64,000 nt of DNA from Pseudomonas sp. LD120 (GCF_009861525.1 NZ_WVHL01000005.1:1798001-1862000); one strand, 5' to 3'; counted from the stretch's first letter, positions 7,671-16,152 are shown. The notes: a model not told the origin generated them from the sequence alone. Numbers and translations are program-made.

Positions 7671-8804
7671 GTGGCCATCGATATACATTGGATTCGCGAC
7701 AACGATAGCCTCGGTCAGCTTTGCGCCGAATGGCAGCATTTGCCATTCGTCGCCCTCGACACCGAATTCATGCGGGTCGATACGTTTTATCCCATCGCCG
7801 CGCTGTTGCAGATTGGCGATGGGCAGCGCGCCTACCTGATTGACCCTTTGACCATCGACAACTGGCAGCCTTTGGCGGCCCTGCTGGAGAACCCGGCGGT
7901 GGTCAAGGTGGTGCATGCCTGCAGCGAGGACCTTGAAGTCCTGCTGCGCCTGACCGGTAGCCTGCCGGCGCCGCTGTTCGACACGCAACTGGCGGCCGCC
8001 TACCTGAACCTGGGGTTTTCCATGGGCTATTCGCGCCTGGTGCAGGAAGTCCTGGGCATCGAACTGCCCAAGGGCGAGACCCGCTCCGACTGGCTGCAGC
8101 GCCCGCTCTCGCAAACCCAGGTCAGCTACGCCGCTGAAGACGCCGTACACCTGGCTCAGGTGTTCACCGAACTGCAGCCGAAACTGTCCGCGGACAAGTA
8201 CCGCTGGGTCTTGGACGACGGCGCCGAACTGGTGGCCAACCTGCGCCGCGAAGTGGACCCTTACGAGGTGTACCGCGAGGCCAAGCTGGCCTGGAAGCTG
8301 TCCCGCGCGCAATTGGCGGTGCTGCGTGAGATCTGTGCCTGGCGTGAGCGTGAAGCCCGCGCTCGCAACCTGCCGCGCAACCGCATTGTGCGTGAACACG
8401 CGCTCTGGCCTCTGGCCAAGACTCAGCCCGATACCCTGTCGGCGCTGGCCAAGATCGAAGACATGCACCCGCGTACCGTGCGTCAGGACGGCGATTTCCT
8501 GCTCGACCTGATCAAGCGCGCCGCCAGTGTCGCTGCCGATCAATGGCCGCCGGCCGTGCCGGAGCCGCTGCCGATCGAAGCGTCGGTCCTGCTCAAGCGC
8601 TTGAAGGCGGTGGGGCAGGCCGAAGCCGAGCGGTTGAACATCGCGCCGGAAATTGTGCTGCGCAAGAAAACCCTGGAAAGCCTGCTCAAGAGCGGCTTCC
8701 CCAACGGGCCTTATCAATTGCCTGATTCGCTGCGTGGCTGGCGCCGCGAATTGATGGGCCAGGCACTGCTCGACAGTCTGGCCACCGCCGGAGAACAGCC
8801 TTGA
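7671..8804 (+). CDS. rnd: Ribonuclease D
   Basis: 377 residues from a GTG start at 7671, preceded by AAGGGAGAGCC; E. coli RNase D has 375. The DEDDy 3'-5' exonuclease residues are all present: Asp30 and Glu32 in VALDTEF, Asp87 in CSEDLEV, Tyr153 and Asp157 in YAAEDAV. An HRDC domain follows at about 215-290. The enzyme trims tRNA and other small RNA 3' ends. The longer frame upstream to 7506 overlaps the methyltransferase and has no ribosome site. The stop overlaps the TTG start of the ycgL gene, so the two are translationally coupled. Confidence 0.95.
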   Translation: MAIDIHWIRDNDSLGQLCAEWQHLPFVALDTEFMRVDTFYPIAALLQIGDGQRAYLIDPLTIDNWQPLAALLENPAVVKVVHACSEDLEVLLRLTGSLPAPLFDTQLAAAYLNLGFSMGYSRLVQEVLGIELPKGETRSDWLQRPLSQTQVSYAAEDAVHLAQVFTELQPKLSADKYRWVLDDGAELVANLRREVDPYEVYREAKLAWKLSRAQLAVLREICAWREREARARNLPRNRIVREHALWPLAKTQPDTLSALAKIEDMHPRTVRQDGDFLLDLIKRAASVAADQWPPAVPEPLPIEASVLLKRLKAVGQAEAERLNIAPEIVLRKKTLESLLKSGFPNGPYQLPDSLRGWRRELMGQALLDSLATAGEQP

Positions 8805-9094
8805 AACGTATTTGCTCCATCTACAGAAGCCCGCGCAAGAACGAGATGTATCTCTATGTGCTCAAAAGCGAGGCCCTGGAACGCGTGCCGGAAAACCTGC
8901 TGCTGGCCTTCGGCAAGCCGCAACATGCCTTCGATCTGGTACTGAGCCCGGAGCGCAAGCTGTCCCGGGAGGACATCCACCAGGTGCTGGAGAACCTCGA
9001 GAAGCAGGGCTATCACTTGCAGATGCCGCCGGCGGAAGACGAGTACATCGAACACCTGCCCGAAGAGTTGCTGCGCCGCAATGATCCGGTCTGA
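8801..9094 (+). CDS. YcgL-domain protein
   Basis: 97 residues, the usual size of YcgL proteins, with the N-terminal KRICSIYRSPRKNEMYLYV and the acidic C-terminus typical of the family. It starts at TTG 8801, which overlaps the rnd stop (TTGA), with GGAG 11 bases upstream. The rnd-ycgL pairing and overlap point to coupled expression. The YcgL fold is known structurally, but its biochemical role is not established. The unit ends at the stem-loop at 9101. Confidence 0.88.
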   Translation: MKRICSIYRSPRKNEMYLYVLKSEALERVPENLLLAFGKPQHAFDLVLSPERKLSREDIHQVLENLEKQGYHLQMPPAEDEYIEHLPEELLRRNDPV

Positions 9095-9100
9095 CCTGTA

Positions 9101-9122
9101 GAGGCTCGGTCCCGAGCCTCTG
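9101..9122 (+). terminator. Stem-loop after rnd-ycgL
   Basis: GAGGCTCGG and CCGAGCCTC form a 9-bp inverted repeat with a two-base centre (functionally a 7-bp stem with loop GGTCCC), 7 bases after the ycgL stop, followed by TGTTAAAT. The weak T-run makes it a moderate terminator candidate. Confidence 0.55.
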
Positions 9123-9213
9123 TTAAATGCAACTGACTGACCTGGCCACCGCATTGATCGATGGAGCAATACTCCGTCGGCGGCGGCCTGTACCGTTTTT
9201 TAAGGTTTGAACC

Positions 9214-10146
9214 ATGCGCGTTCTGATTGCCGAACACGATCACGCTGTTTATGCCCGCCTGCTGCGTCAGGCGGCACCAGAGCTGGACGTACTGACCAGT
9301 GACGACTCCGCCGAGCTGTCGCGCCTGGCGGCGGATTGCCCGGTATGGCTGGGTCAGCCGGACCTGCTGGCGACCCTGTTGCGTCAGGGGCATCAACCCC
9401 AGTGGCTGCAATCCACCTGGGCTGGCATCACCCCGTTGCTGGCCGACGGCCTGCCTCGACATTACCGCCTGACCCGGGCGGTGGGCATCTTCGGCCAGGT
9501 CATGGCCGAGTACGTGCTCACCTACATCCTCGGCCATGAGCGTGAGGTGCTGGCGCGGTTGGTCAGCCAGGTTGAGCGCAAGTGGGACAACCGCCTGGGC
9601 CAGAGTCTGGTGGGGCGCAAGGTGCTGATCGTCGGCACCGGCGACATCGGCCAGAGCGTGGCGCAGTTCCTGCTGCCCTTTGGCGTGAAGCTGTATGGCA
9701 TCGCCAGCCAGGCGCGGGAGCAGGCACCCTTTATCGAAGTGTCCGGCCTGGAAGACCTGGGACGCTTGGTGGGGGAGGTGGATTATGTGGTCAACCTGCT
9801 GCCCAACACCCCGCACACTCATGATCTTTACAACGCAGCCTTGTTCAAGCAATTCAAACCCACGGGGTTGTTCATCAACGTCGGCCGGGGGATTTCCGTG
9901 GTCGATGGAGACTTGGTGCAGGCCCTCAAGGAGGGGCATCTGGCGGGGGCGGTGATCGATGTCTGCCGCCAGGAACCCTTGCCGCAACGGCACCCGTTCT
10001 GGACGGCCTGGGGCTTGCTGCTGACGGGGCACAGCTCGGCGCCGACCTCGCCGGAACTGATGGTGCAGTTGTTCGTCGACAACCTGCGGGCCTACGAGGC
10101 CAAGCAGGCCTTGCGCGGCGAAGTGGATTTCGCTCGCGGCTATTGA
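9214..10146 (+). CDS. D-2-hydroxyacid dehydrogenase (NAD-binding, glyoxylate/hydroxypyruvate-reductase-like)
   Basis: 310 residues of the D-isomer-specific 2-hydroxyacid dehydrogenase family. The Rossmann nucleotide-binding loop is GTGDIG at 141-146. The catalytic set is Arg225 (NVGRG), Glu254 (RQEPLP) and His273 (TGHSSA). The last motif is usually TPH, so the Pro-to-Gly change beside the catalytic His is a subgroup feature also seen in GhrA-like proteins. It would reduce 2-oxoacids to D-2-hydroxyacids in the cytoplasm. Monocistronic, flanked by a terminator-like hairpin upstream and a REP element downstream. The exact substrate cannot be told. Confidence 0.85.
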   Translation: MRVLIAEHDHAVYARLLRQAAPELDVLTSDDSAELSRLAADCPVWLGQPDLLATLLRQGHQPQWLQSTWAGITPLLADGLPRHYRLTRAVGIFGQVMAEYVLTYILGHEREVLARLVSQVERKWDNRLGQSLVGRKVLIVGTGDIGQSVAQFLLPFGVKLYGIASQAREQAPFIEVSGLEDLGRLVGEVDYVVNLLPNTPHTHDLYNAALFKQFKPTGLFINVGRGISVVDGDLVQALKEGHLAGAVIDVCRQEPLPQRHPFWTAWGLLLTGHSSAPTSPELMVQLFVDNLRAYEAKQALRGEVDFARGY

Positions 10147-10159
10147 AACGGACTTGATC

Positions 10160-10240
10160 GTAGGAGCGAGCCTGCTCGCGAAAGCTGCGCTTGCCCGGCA
10201 AGCGCGGCGCCCTTCAGGGCTTCGCGAGCAAGCTCGTTAC
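10160..10240. repeat. REP/BIME-type inverted repeat
   Basis: CGAGCCTGCTCGCGAA (10167-10182) faces TTCGCGAGCAAGCTCG (10221-10236), 15 of 16 bases complementary, with GTAGGAGC / GTTAC outer ends. This is the classic 'GAGC..GCTCGC' Pseudomonas REP pair. It sits between the convergent dehydrogenase and nitroreductase genes. Confidence 0.85.
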
Positions 10241-10259
10241 TATAGAGGCGATCGCTGCC

Positions 10260-10853
10260 TTAGAGGCTGAAGTCGCCTTCGGCGACGGTTTCGCTCAATG
10301 AGCGACGCGGGCTTGGCTCTTCCCGGGCCTGCAGGTAGTCGGCCAGGGTCGACTTGTCCCCCAACTTGCCCACCGCCACGGCGGCATGCAGGGCATAGCC
10401 TTCGGGAATCTTCAGTTCCTTGCGGGTCAGTTCCTGATCGAAGCCGGCCATGCCGTGGGTGTGCCAGCCGCTGAGGCTGGCCTGCAGCGCTAGGTGGCCC
10501 CAGGCCGAGCCGGTGTCGAAAGTGTGCCACAGGGCCGGGCTTTCTTCGCTGGCGCCGGGGGCGGTGAAGGTGGTCTTGGAGATCACGATCACCAGTGCCG
10601 AGGCGTGTTGCGCCCAGCCACGATTGAACTCGTTGAGCAGACCGAGGAAGCGTTCCCAGTTTGGTGTGTCACGGCGCGCATAGAGAAAGCGCCAAGGCTG
10701 GGAGTTGTAGGCCGAAGGCGCCCAGCGCGCCGCTTCGAAGAAACTCAGCAGGGTTTCTTCAGGGATGCTTTCGCCGGTAAACGCCCGTGGCGACCAGCGC
10801 TGGGTGAACTGTGGGTGAATGGGGTAGTCGGCAACGCGAGTGTTAGCGCTCAT
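10260..10853 (-). CDS. Nitroreductase-family FMN oxidoreductase
   Basis: 197 residues from the ATG at 10853, which has a CCAGGAG site. The frame extends further upstream, but without a ribosome site. The FMN-binding residues of the family are seen in RWSPRAF (near residue 20), AARWAPSAYNSQPWRF (about 40-55) and the C-terminal VAVGKLGD. It probably reduces nitro-compounds or quinones with NAD(P)H, and the natural substrate is unknown. Single gene, convergent with the dehydrogenase across a REP element, with a 272-bp gap to the next divergent gene. Confidence 0.85.
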   Translation of the reverse strand: MSANTRVADYPIHPQFTQRWSPRAFTGESIPEETLLSFFEAARWAPSAYNSQPWRFLYARRDTPNWERFLGLLNEFNRGWAQHASALVIVISKTTFTAPGASEESPALWHTFDTGSAWGHLALQASLSGWHTHGMAGFDQELTRKELKIPEGYALHAAVAVGKLGDKSTLADYLQAREEPSPRRSLSETVAEGDFSL

Positions 10854-11125
10854 GGAAAAACTCCTGGCAGCAGTTGAGAGAGATGGAATAAACCGGCAAG
10901 CGCAGTTGAACTGAGCGAAGGGGTATTCCTTGACCCCGGACGATTGCCGGGTGCGACGCGGTCGTGCTAGGGGCACACGGGCATGGGCCCGTGCGAGGAG
11001 CCAAACTACTGTGCGCCATGGCCGCTGACAAGCCTCTGGCTACCGACAGTCGTAAGCGCTTGGCCCGTTGGGCCTTCGGCACTAGACTGGCGACCTTTTC
11101 ACCCTCGGATAATGATGCTTGAGCC

Positions 11126-11575
11126 ATGGCCGCCAAAGTCGAACCTTTCTGGATACGTAAAACCCTCGAACAACTCGACGCGCATGAATGGGAGTCGTTG
11201 TGCGATGGCTGTGGCCTGTGTTGCCTGCAAAAGCTGGAAGACGAAGACGACAACAGCGTCTATTACACGCGTATCGCCTGCAAACTGCTGGACCTCAAAA
11301 CCTGCCAGTGCAGCGACTATGCCAACCGCCGTGCTTCGGTGCCCGATTGCATCCAGCTCACGCCGGGCAAGGCCGATGAGTTCAAGTGGTTGCCGCCTAC
11401 TTGCGGCTACCGGCTGGTGAGCGAAGGTAAGGACCTGCCGCTGTGGCACCACTTGGTGTGCGGCGATCGTGATGCGGTGCACCACGAAGGTATTTCCCAG
11501 TCTGGACGCATGCTGGCCGAGGGCAGCGTGGCGGAAGAGGACTGGGAGGATCACCTGATTTTCCGGGCCGGCTGA
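11126..11575 (+). CDS. YcgN-family cysteine cluster protein (UPF0260)
   Basis: 149 residues, matching the family size. A CxxCxxCC cluster (Cys26, Cys29, Cys32, Cys33) near the N-terminus plus conserved Cys in ACKLLDLKTCQCSDY, PDC, TCGY and VCGD suggest metal or Fe-S binding of the YkgJ type. Function is unknown. In E. coli, ycgL and ycgN lie close together near minC. Here the two families also occur 2 kb apart, which may be an old neighbourhood. Confidence 0.9.
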   Translation: MAAKVEPFWIRKTLEQLDAHEWESLCDGCGLCCLQKLEDEDDNSVYYTRIACKLLDLKTCQCSDYANRRASVPDCIQLTPGKADEFKWLPPTCGYRLVSEGKDLPLWHHLVCGDRDAVHHEGISQSGRMLAEGSVAEEDWEDHLIFRAG

Positions 11576-11729
11576 GCACGGCCTGAGCACACACGGCGCA
11601 GGCCACAGAGCCGATGCTTGCCTGGGGCTGAGCCAGTGGCAATGCAGCGGCCTGGATGGCGAGAGCCCTTTGGCGGCGCATCAGCTAAAGGCCGCGGAGC
11701 GTGACCAGTTTCTAAGGCCAGGAGTGTTT

Positions 11730-12962
11730 ATGAAGGTGGGGGCGAGGCTGTCGCTGGTCGCTGCGCTGCTGGCATTGAATGCGTCGGCCTGGGCAGCGAA
11801 GAGGGTCGATCTGGATTATCACGTGGTTTTTCTGCCGCAAAGCGATCAGGCCGAAGTCCGTCTGACCCTGGCCGAGGGGGCGGCGGTGCGCAGCCTGGAT
11901 TTTGATCTGGGCAAGGACGGCGACTACAGCGCTTTCAGGGCCGATGGCCAATGGCAAGCCACGGCGAACGCCAACGGCCAGCGCGGAGTCTGGCGTCCGG
12001 CCAACGGTAAGGCCAGCCTCAGCTACCGGGTACGCTTGAGTCACAGCATCAAGACGGGGCGCTACGACAGCCGCAGTAACGCCAACTGGGCACTGCTGCG
12101 AGGCGAGACGCTGGTGCCGTCGGCCCGGCTTGACCAGCAAGATGGCATTGAGCTGGTGTCGCGGCTGGCTTTTCAACTGCCTGCGGGCTGGAGGAGCGTC
12201 GAAACCGCCTGGCCGCGTATCGGCAAGCAGCGCTTTCGCATCGACAACCCCGCACGTCTGTTCGATCGTCCGGTCGGCTGGATCCTGGCTGGCAAGCTGG
12301 GCAGTCGCCGCACGCGCCTGGGCGGTACCGAGGTCAGCGTGGTGTCGCCCTTGGGCCAGGGCATGCGCCGCCAGGATGTGCTGACCCTGCTGACCTTTGT
12401 CTGGCCGCAAGTGCAGACGCTGTTCCCGCATCAGCCGGGCAAGCTGCTGATTGTCGGTGCGGCCGATCCGATGTGGCGGGGCAGCCTCGCCGCTCGCGAT
12501 TCAGTGTTTCTTCACAGTCGCTTGCCCCTGGTCAGCGAGCGTGGCAGCAGCCCGCTGCTGCGCGAGCTGGTGCAGACGTTGGCGCGAATCAACGACCGCC
12601 AACGCAGCGACTGGATCAGCGAAGGGGTGGCGGAGTATTACGCCATCGAGCTGCTGCGCCGGGCCGGCGGCATCAGCGATGAGCGATATCAGGTGTTGGT
12701 AAAGCGCCTGGCCAGAGACAGTCGCTCGGTCAGCAGCCTGCTCGGCGAGCAGGTGGACAACGCCACCGTGGCCAAGGCGGTATTGCTGTTGCAGGAACTG
12801 GACCGGGAAATCCGCTTGAAGACCCGCAACAAGCGCTCGCTGGACGATGTGTTGCAAGCGCTGATGCGCCTGGAACGCGTCAACACCGCCGAATTCATTC
12901 AGATCAGTGAACGCGTGCTGGGCGATTCGTCCAAGGTTCTCGACACCGCCCTGTTGCACTGA
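11730..12962 (+). CDS. Secreted M61-like protein with a degenerate zinc site
   Basis: 410 residues from the ATG at 11730 (AGGAG, 7-base spacing), with a signal peptide of about 22 residues ending ASAWAA. An N-terminal beta domain (about 25-200) is followed by a gluzincin-like helical region. The C-terminal part matches M61 glycyl-aminopeptidases: WISEGVAEYYAIELLRRAG (about 295-313), then AKAVLLLQELDREIR and SLDDVLQALMRL. The expected HExxH is replaced by Arg278-Glu-Leu-Val-Gln282, so both zinc histidines are missing, while the downstream Glu298 remains. I therefore read it as a probably inactive periplasmic protease homologue. Flanked by the YcgN gene and a convergent small membrane protein gene. 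Confidence 0.65.
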   Translation: MKVGARLSLVAALLALNASAWAAKRVDLDYHVVFLPQSDQAEVRLTLAEGAAVRSLDFDLGKDGDYSAFRADGQWQATANANGQRGVWRPANGKASLSYRVRLSHSIKTGRYDSRSNANWALLRGETLVPSARLDQQDGIELVSRLAFQLPAGWRSVETAWPRIGKQRFRIDNPARLFDRPVGWILAGKLGSRRTRLGGTEVSVVSPLGQGMRRQDVLTLLTFVWPQVQTLFPHQPGKLLIVGAADPMWRGSLAARDSVFLHSRLPLVSERGSSPLLRELVQTLARINDRQRSDWISEGVAEYYAIELLRRAGGISDERYQVLVKRLARDSRSVSSLLGEQVDNATVAKAVLLLQELDREIRLKTRNKRSLDDVLQALMRLERVNTAEFIQISERVLGDSSKVLDTALLH

Positions 12963-12991
12963 GCGTTGGGGCAGGGGAGGGGGCCAGGGAG

Positions 12992-13342
12992 TCAGCCTTG
13001 GGCTTTGGGGGCCTGAGGCCTGTCATTGCTGGCGGCCCTGGCCTCGAGATCGCGCAGCTCCTGGCCGGTACGCTCGATGCTCGTCTTGACCAGGTTGATG
13101 TCTCGGTGGCTTTTTTTCAGCAGGCTTTTTACCGAACGCTGCCCGCTGATGCCACGGGCCAGGGCGACACCGCCAATGGCCACTTGAATCAGACCTAACA
13201 CGCCGCCACGACGCAGGCCCTTGCCCATCATCGCCACACCACCGGCCAGCGAGCCGATGCGTTCCCAGCCCTGGACGCTCTGGGTCGGTTGGTCGTGTAA
13301 CGCAGCAGGTTCGATGCTTGGCGGTGGTTGGCGTTCGCTCAT
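12992..13342 (-). CDS. Small membrane protein with a YgaP-like (DUF2892) hydrophobic segment
   Basis: 116 residues. The ATG at 13342 is the sensible start (MSERQPPPS); the frame upstream overlaps the methylase gene. A Gly-rich hydrophobic stretch GSLAGGVAMMGKGLRRGGVLGLIQVAIGG at about 32-60, followed by a basic segment and a charged C-terminal helix, resembles the YgaP-type inner-membrane domain. No catalytic motif is seen and the role is unknown. It lies 77 bp downstream of the TrmH-family gene on the same strand and may be co-transcribed. Confidence 0.65.
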   Translation of the reverse strand: MSERQPPPSIEPAALHDQPTQSVQGWERIGSLAGGVAMMGKGLRRGGVLGLIQVAIGGVALARGISGQRSVKSLLKKSHRDINLVKTSIERTGQELRDLEARAASNDRPQAPKAQG

Positions 13343-13419
13343 GATCTGTCTCCAGGGCGGTGAGGGAGGTAAAGCTGACTGCGCAGGCATCGCGGGTTCC
13401 CGGGATTGATCTGGGGGGG

Positions 13420-13887
13420 TCAGTACTTGGGCCCGGAGCGGGTGTTGTTGCCCTTGGCCAGGCGATCGTAGAGCACCACATTGACCGTGGCCGCAAGATT
13501 CATGCAGCCAGTGGTGGGGATATAGACCACGTCCTCGCACCAGTCGCGAATGTCCTTGTCGAGGGAGCCGTCTTCCGGGCCGAAGATGTACAGGGCGCGA
13601 TCCGGATGAGTGTATTCCGGCAGCGCCCGTGCGCCCTCCACCAGCTCGACCGCCACCGGGATGCAGCCCAAGGGCAGGATCTTTTTCAGGTCGTCGATGC
13701 CGATCAGCGGGATGTCCTGGTGGACCTTCTTGGTGTCGGTGACGAAGTCGCGGGCACGCTCATAGCGCTTGCCGGTGTAGAACACCGAGGCGACGCCATA
13801 GCAGCCGGCGGCGCGCATCACCGAACCGACGTTCTCCGGCGACTTGGGGTTATACAAACCGATGCAGCTGTACCTTTTGTTTGCCAC
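13420..13887 (-). CDS. TrmH/SpoU-family RNA methyltransferase (TrmL-like size)
   Basis: 155 residues, the size of single-domain SPOUT 2'-O-methyltransferases such as TrmL. Motif 1 is NPKSPENVGSVMRAA (N and R conserved), motif 2 is YIFGPEDGSL and motif 3 is CMNLAATVNVVLYDR, which together form the SAM-binding trefoil knot. Probable target is tRNA or rRNA ribose. The TrmL assignment is by size only, because motif 2 differs from FGPETRGL of E. coli TrmL. Start ATG 13887 follows a GGCTCG-rich leader without a strong ribosome site. Confidence 0.85.
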   Translation of the reverse strand: MANKRYSCIGLYNPKSPENVGSVMRAAGCYGVASVFYTGKRYERARDFVTDTKKVHQDIPLIGIDDLKKILPLGCIPVAVELVEGARALPEYTHPDRALYIFGPEDGSLDKDIRDWCEDVVYIPTTGCMNLAATVNVVLYDRLAKGNNTRSGPKY

Positions 13888-14000
13888 GAGCGACGAGCCT
13901 TGGGGGGAAAAGAGCGCGATTATACGGGGATTGCCCGCGGGCCGGGGGCTTGTTGTGGAGAGGGAGCGTGGGCCCTCACGACGATAGAGCTTCAGTAGTC

Positions 14001-14021
14001 GGCCGGGCAGGGCGCCCGGCC
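14001..14021 (-). terminator. Stem-loop after yajD
   Basis: GGCCGGGC and GCCCGGCC (8 bp, perfect) flank a 5-base loop, 9 bases after the yajD stop on the minus strand. No T-run follows, so termination is likely but not certain. Confidence 0.45.
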
Positions 14022-14029
14022 CGTTGCAG

Positions 14030-14407
14030 TTAGGGTTCGTCTTTTTTCATCAGCCCGGCCAGGGCGGCGAACGGGTTGTGGGTGGCCTTGGCGACTTTCG
14101 GTGTGCTCAGCGAGCCTTCGCCGAAGTACTGTTGGTCGGTGTAGCGCGAGTGTTCGTTGTCGTGGCAGTACAGGCACAGCAGTTCCCAGTTGGAACCGTC
14201 CTGGGGGTTGTTGTCGTGGTTGTGATCGCGGTGGTGCACGGTCAACTCGCTCAGGCGCTTGCCGGAAAATTCCCGGGCGCAGCGACCACAGACGTGGGGG
14301 TACATTTTCAGTGCCTTGTCGCGGTAACCCATTTCCCGGTCGCGCTGGGCGTCGGCAAGGATACGGTCCAGCTTGGCGGTGTTGGACGGGGGAGTGGACG
14401 AACTCAT
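14030..14407 (-). CDS. yajD: YajD-family HNH nuclease
   Basis: 125 residues (E. coli YajD 115). A zinc knuckle of Cys40, Cys43, Cys78 and Cys81 surrounds the HNH core VHHRDHNHDNNPQDGSNWE, where His58/His59 and Asn74 are candidate catalytic and metal residues. Such proteins are small HNH endonucleases, but no cellular role has been fixed for YajD. It starts at ATG 14407, 49 bp downstream of the spermidine-synthase-like gene on the same strand, and ends at a GC-rich hairpin. Confidence 0.88.
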   Translation of the reverse strand: MSSSTPPSNTAKLDRILADAQRDREMGYRDKALKMYPHVCGRCAREFSGKRLSELTVHHRDHNHDNNPQDGSNWELLCLYCHDNEHSRYTDQQYFGEGSLSTPKVAKATHNPFAALAGLMKKDEP

Positions 14408-14456
14408 GGGTTCACCTTTGTAGAAGGACTAATGACGGTAATGGACAAAGTTTAGC

Positions 14457-15143
14457 TCAGGCCTTGAGCTTCTCGGCAATCCAGATGGTGTGCCGGGTGC
14501 CGCGATTGCCATGGGCGAAGACTTGCACTTGCTCGGCCTTGAAGCCGGACTTGCGCAGGCGCTCGGAGAATTTCTGATCGGCGCTGGCGGACCACACCGC
14601 GAGGATGCCCTTGGGCCGCAGGGCACGGGCACAGGCCGCCAGGCCCGCGCTGGAGTAGAGCCAGCTGTTGGCTTTCTGGGTCAGGCCTTCGGGACCGTTG
14701 TCGACGTCCAGCATGATCGCGTCGAATCCTTGAGGCTCGGCCTGCAGGACCTTGGCCACGTCTTCCAGGCGGATCGCCGTGCGCGGGTCCAGCAGCGGCC
14801 GGCCGGATTTCTCTCCCAGAGGGCCACGGTTCCATTCGACCACCCCGGGCACCAGCTCGGCGACCACCACCTCGGCGCTCCGGCCCAAGTGCTTGAGGGC
14901 CGCGGCCAGGGTGAAGCCCATGCCCAGGCCGCCAATCAGCACCCGCGCGTTCGCGCGCCCCGCCACTTTGCTGCAGGGGATCTGTGCCAGGGCATCCTCG
15001 GAGCCGTGCATGCGGGTGTTCATCAACTGGCCGCCGTCGCCGCCCTGGATCTTGATGACGAAATCCTCGCCGTACTCGAACAGGCACAAGGCGCCGCCGT
15101 TTTCAGGAATCGCAGTGGTGTCCAGCAGTACGAAACGTTTCAT
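14457..15143 (-). CDS. Spermidine-synthase-like (SpeE-fold) protein
   Basis: 228 residues with a Rossmann methyltransferase-type fold. RVLIGGLGMGFTLAA (about 68-82) is the nucleotide-binding loop, VVVAELVPGVVEWN the second strand, and FDAIMLDVDNGPEG the catalytic Asp region that corresponds to D-x-x-D/G of aminopropyltransferases. The lid features of true spermidine synthases are not obvious and the protein is short (SpeE is about 285). I therefore call the family, not the reaction. Upstream of yajD on the same strand. Confidence 0.72.
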   Translation of the reverse strand: MKRFVLLDTTAIPENGGALCLFEYGEDFVIKIQGGDGGQLMNTRMHGSEDALAQIPCSKVAGRANARVLIGGLGMGFTLAAALKHLGRSAEVVVAELVPGVVEWNRGPLGEKSGRPLLDPRTAIRLEDVAKVLQAEPQGFDAIMLDVDNGPEGLTQKANSWLYSSAGLAACARALRPKGILAVWSASADQKFSERLRKSGFKAEQVQVFAHGNRGTRHTIWIAEKLKA

Positions 15144-15218
15144 GGAGATCTCATTGAGGAAGGCAAAACCGCCCGGTAGGGAGTAGCCTGACGCCAGACA
15201 ATAGCAATGGAGCCATTG

Positions 15219-15530
15219 ATGAAGCGCACTATTCTAACGGGGATTGCCCAGGCGGCGCTCGCACTGACGGCAACCCTGGCAATGGTTGCGGCTCCGGCCT
15301 GGGCCGACGAACCGCAAAGCGCCCCGGTGCTTATCCCGACGCCGAGCCTCGGCACCCCGGGCACCGCAACGCCCACGCCGTATCCGCAAGTCACCCCGCC
15401 CAGCACGCCGAAAACCGGCAGCAGCGGCAGCGCGCCGTTATTGCCCCCCATCGACATGCCCAAGCCACCCAAGGATCAGACCCTGCCAGGGCTGGAATCG
15501 CACGACATCAAACCCAAGCTGCAGAGCTAG
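15219..15530 (+). CDS. Small secreted proline-rich protein of unknown function
   Basis: 103 residues from ATG 15219 (GGAG 7 bases upstream). An ATG at 15207 would add four residues but has no ribosome site. A clear signal peptide (basic MKRT, hydrophobic core, cleavage near APAWADE) is followed by a low-complexity Pro/Thr/Ser/Gly tail and a charged end (ESHDIKPKL). The mature part has no recognisable domain and is probably disordered in the periplasm. Divergent from the spermidine-synthase-like gene and convergent with the cNMP-binding protein gene. Function not known. Confidence 0.6.
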   Translation: MKRTILTGIAQAALALTATLAMVAAPAWADEPQSAPVLIPTPSLGTPGTATPTPYPQVTPPSTPKTGSSGSAPLLPPIDMPKPPKDQTLPGLESHDIKPKLQS

Positions 15531-15576
15531 CTGGCGCCTTCGCCATGGATGCGCCAGAGCTGTGGTTTGGCAGGGC

Positions 15577-16050
15577 TTAGAACGGGTGCGTCAGTAGTTG
15601 ACCGTCGGCCATGCGCAGGCGCTTGGACAGTGAGACCGCCAAGGCACGGATAACCTTGGCGGCAATTTTGGGCGCATCGTTGAGCATCTTCTCCAAGGAG
15701 TCCTTGCCCAGGTTGAGTAACTGGCAATCACTGGCCGCCACGCAGGTGGCCGAACGCCGCTCGCCATCGAGCACCGCCATCTCGCCAAAGGCCCGGCCGC
15801 TGCGCAAGGTGGCGATGGTCTGGGGCTGATCGTTCTGGTTGCGTTTTTGCACGGCCACCTGGCCGCTGCGGATGATGCACATGAAGCTGCCGGCATCGCC
15901 TTCGTGAAAGATCGCTTCGCCCTGGGCGATGCTGCTGATGCTGAAGTAGCCGGCCGCGGCGTTGAAGTCGGCGGGCAGCAACTGGTCGAACAGGCCACAG
16001 TCCATCAGCCAGTCGCGGATTTCGTTGTTTAGTAAAGTCGGTTCGGACAT
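15577..16050 (-). CDS. Cyclic-nucleotide-binding (CRP-fold) domain protein
   Basis: 157 residues consisting of one CAP_ED domain. The phosphate-binding cassette GRAFGEMAVLDGERRSAT is intact, with Glu90 for the ribose and Arg99-Ser100 for the cyclic phosphate. No helix-turn-helix or other effector domain follows, so this is a stand-alone sensor or regulatory subunit rather than a transcription factor. It lies downstream of ptrB on the minus strand with a 102-bp gap. The ligand could be cAMP or another cyclic nucleotide. Confidence 0.85.
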   Translation of the reverse strand: MSEPTLLNNEIRDWLMDCGLFDQLLPADFNAAAGYFSISSIAQGEAIFHEGDAGSFMCIIRSGQVAVQKRNQNDQPQTIATLRSGRAFGEMAVLDGERRSATCVAASDCQLLNLGKDSLEKMLNDAPKIAAKVIRALAVSLSKRLRMADGQLLTHPF

Positions 16051-16152
16051 GGTTCAGGGTCTTTTTCTTGTCTGTGCTTCATGGGGGCAAGCCCGGACCG
16101 GCCAGAGCCGGCGGCGCTCCAGAGTTAAGACAGAAGCGTCGCCGGGAGTTCC

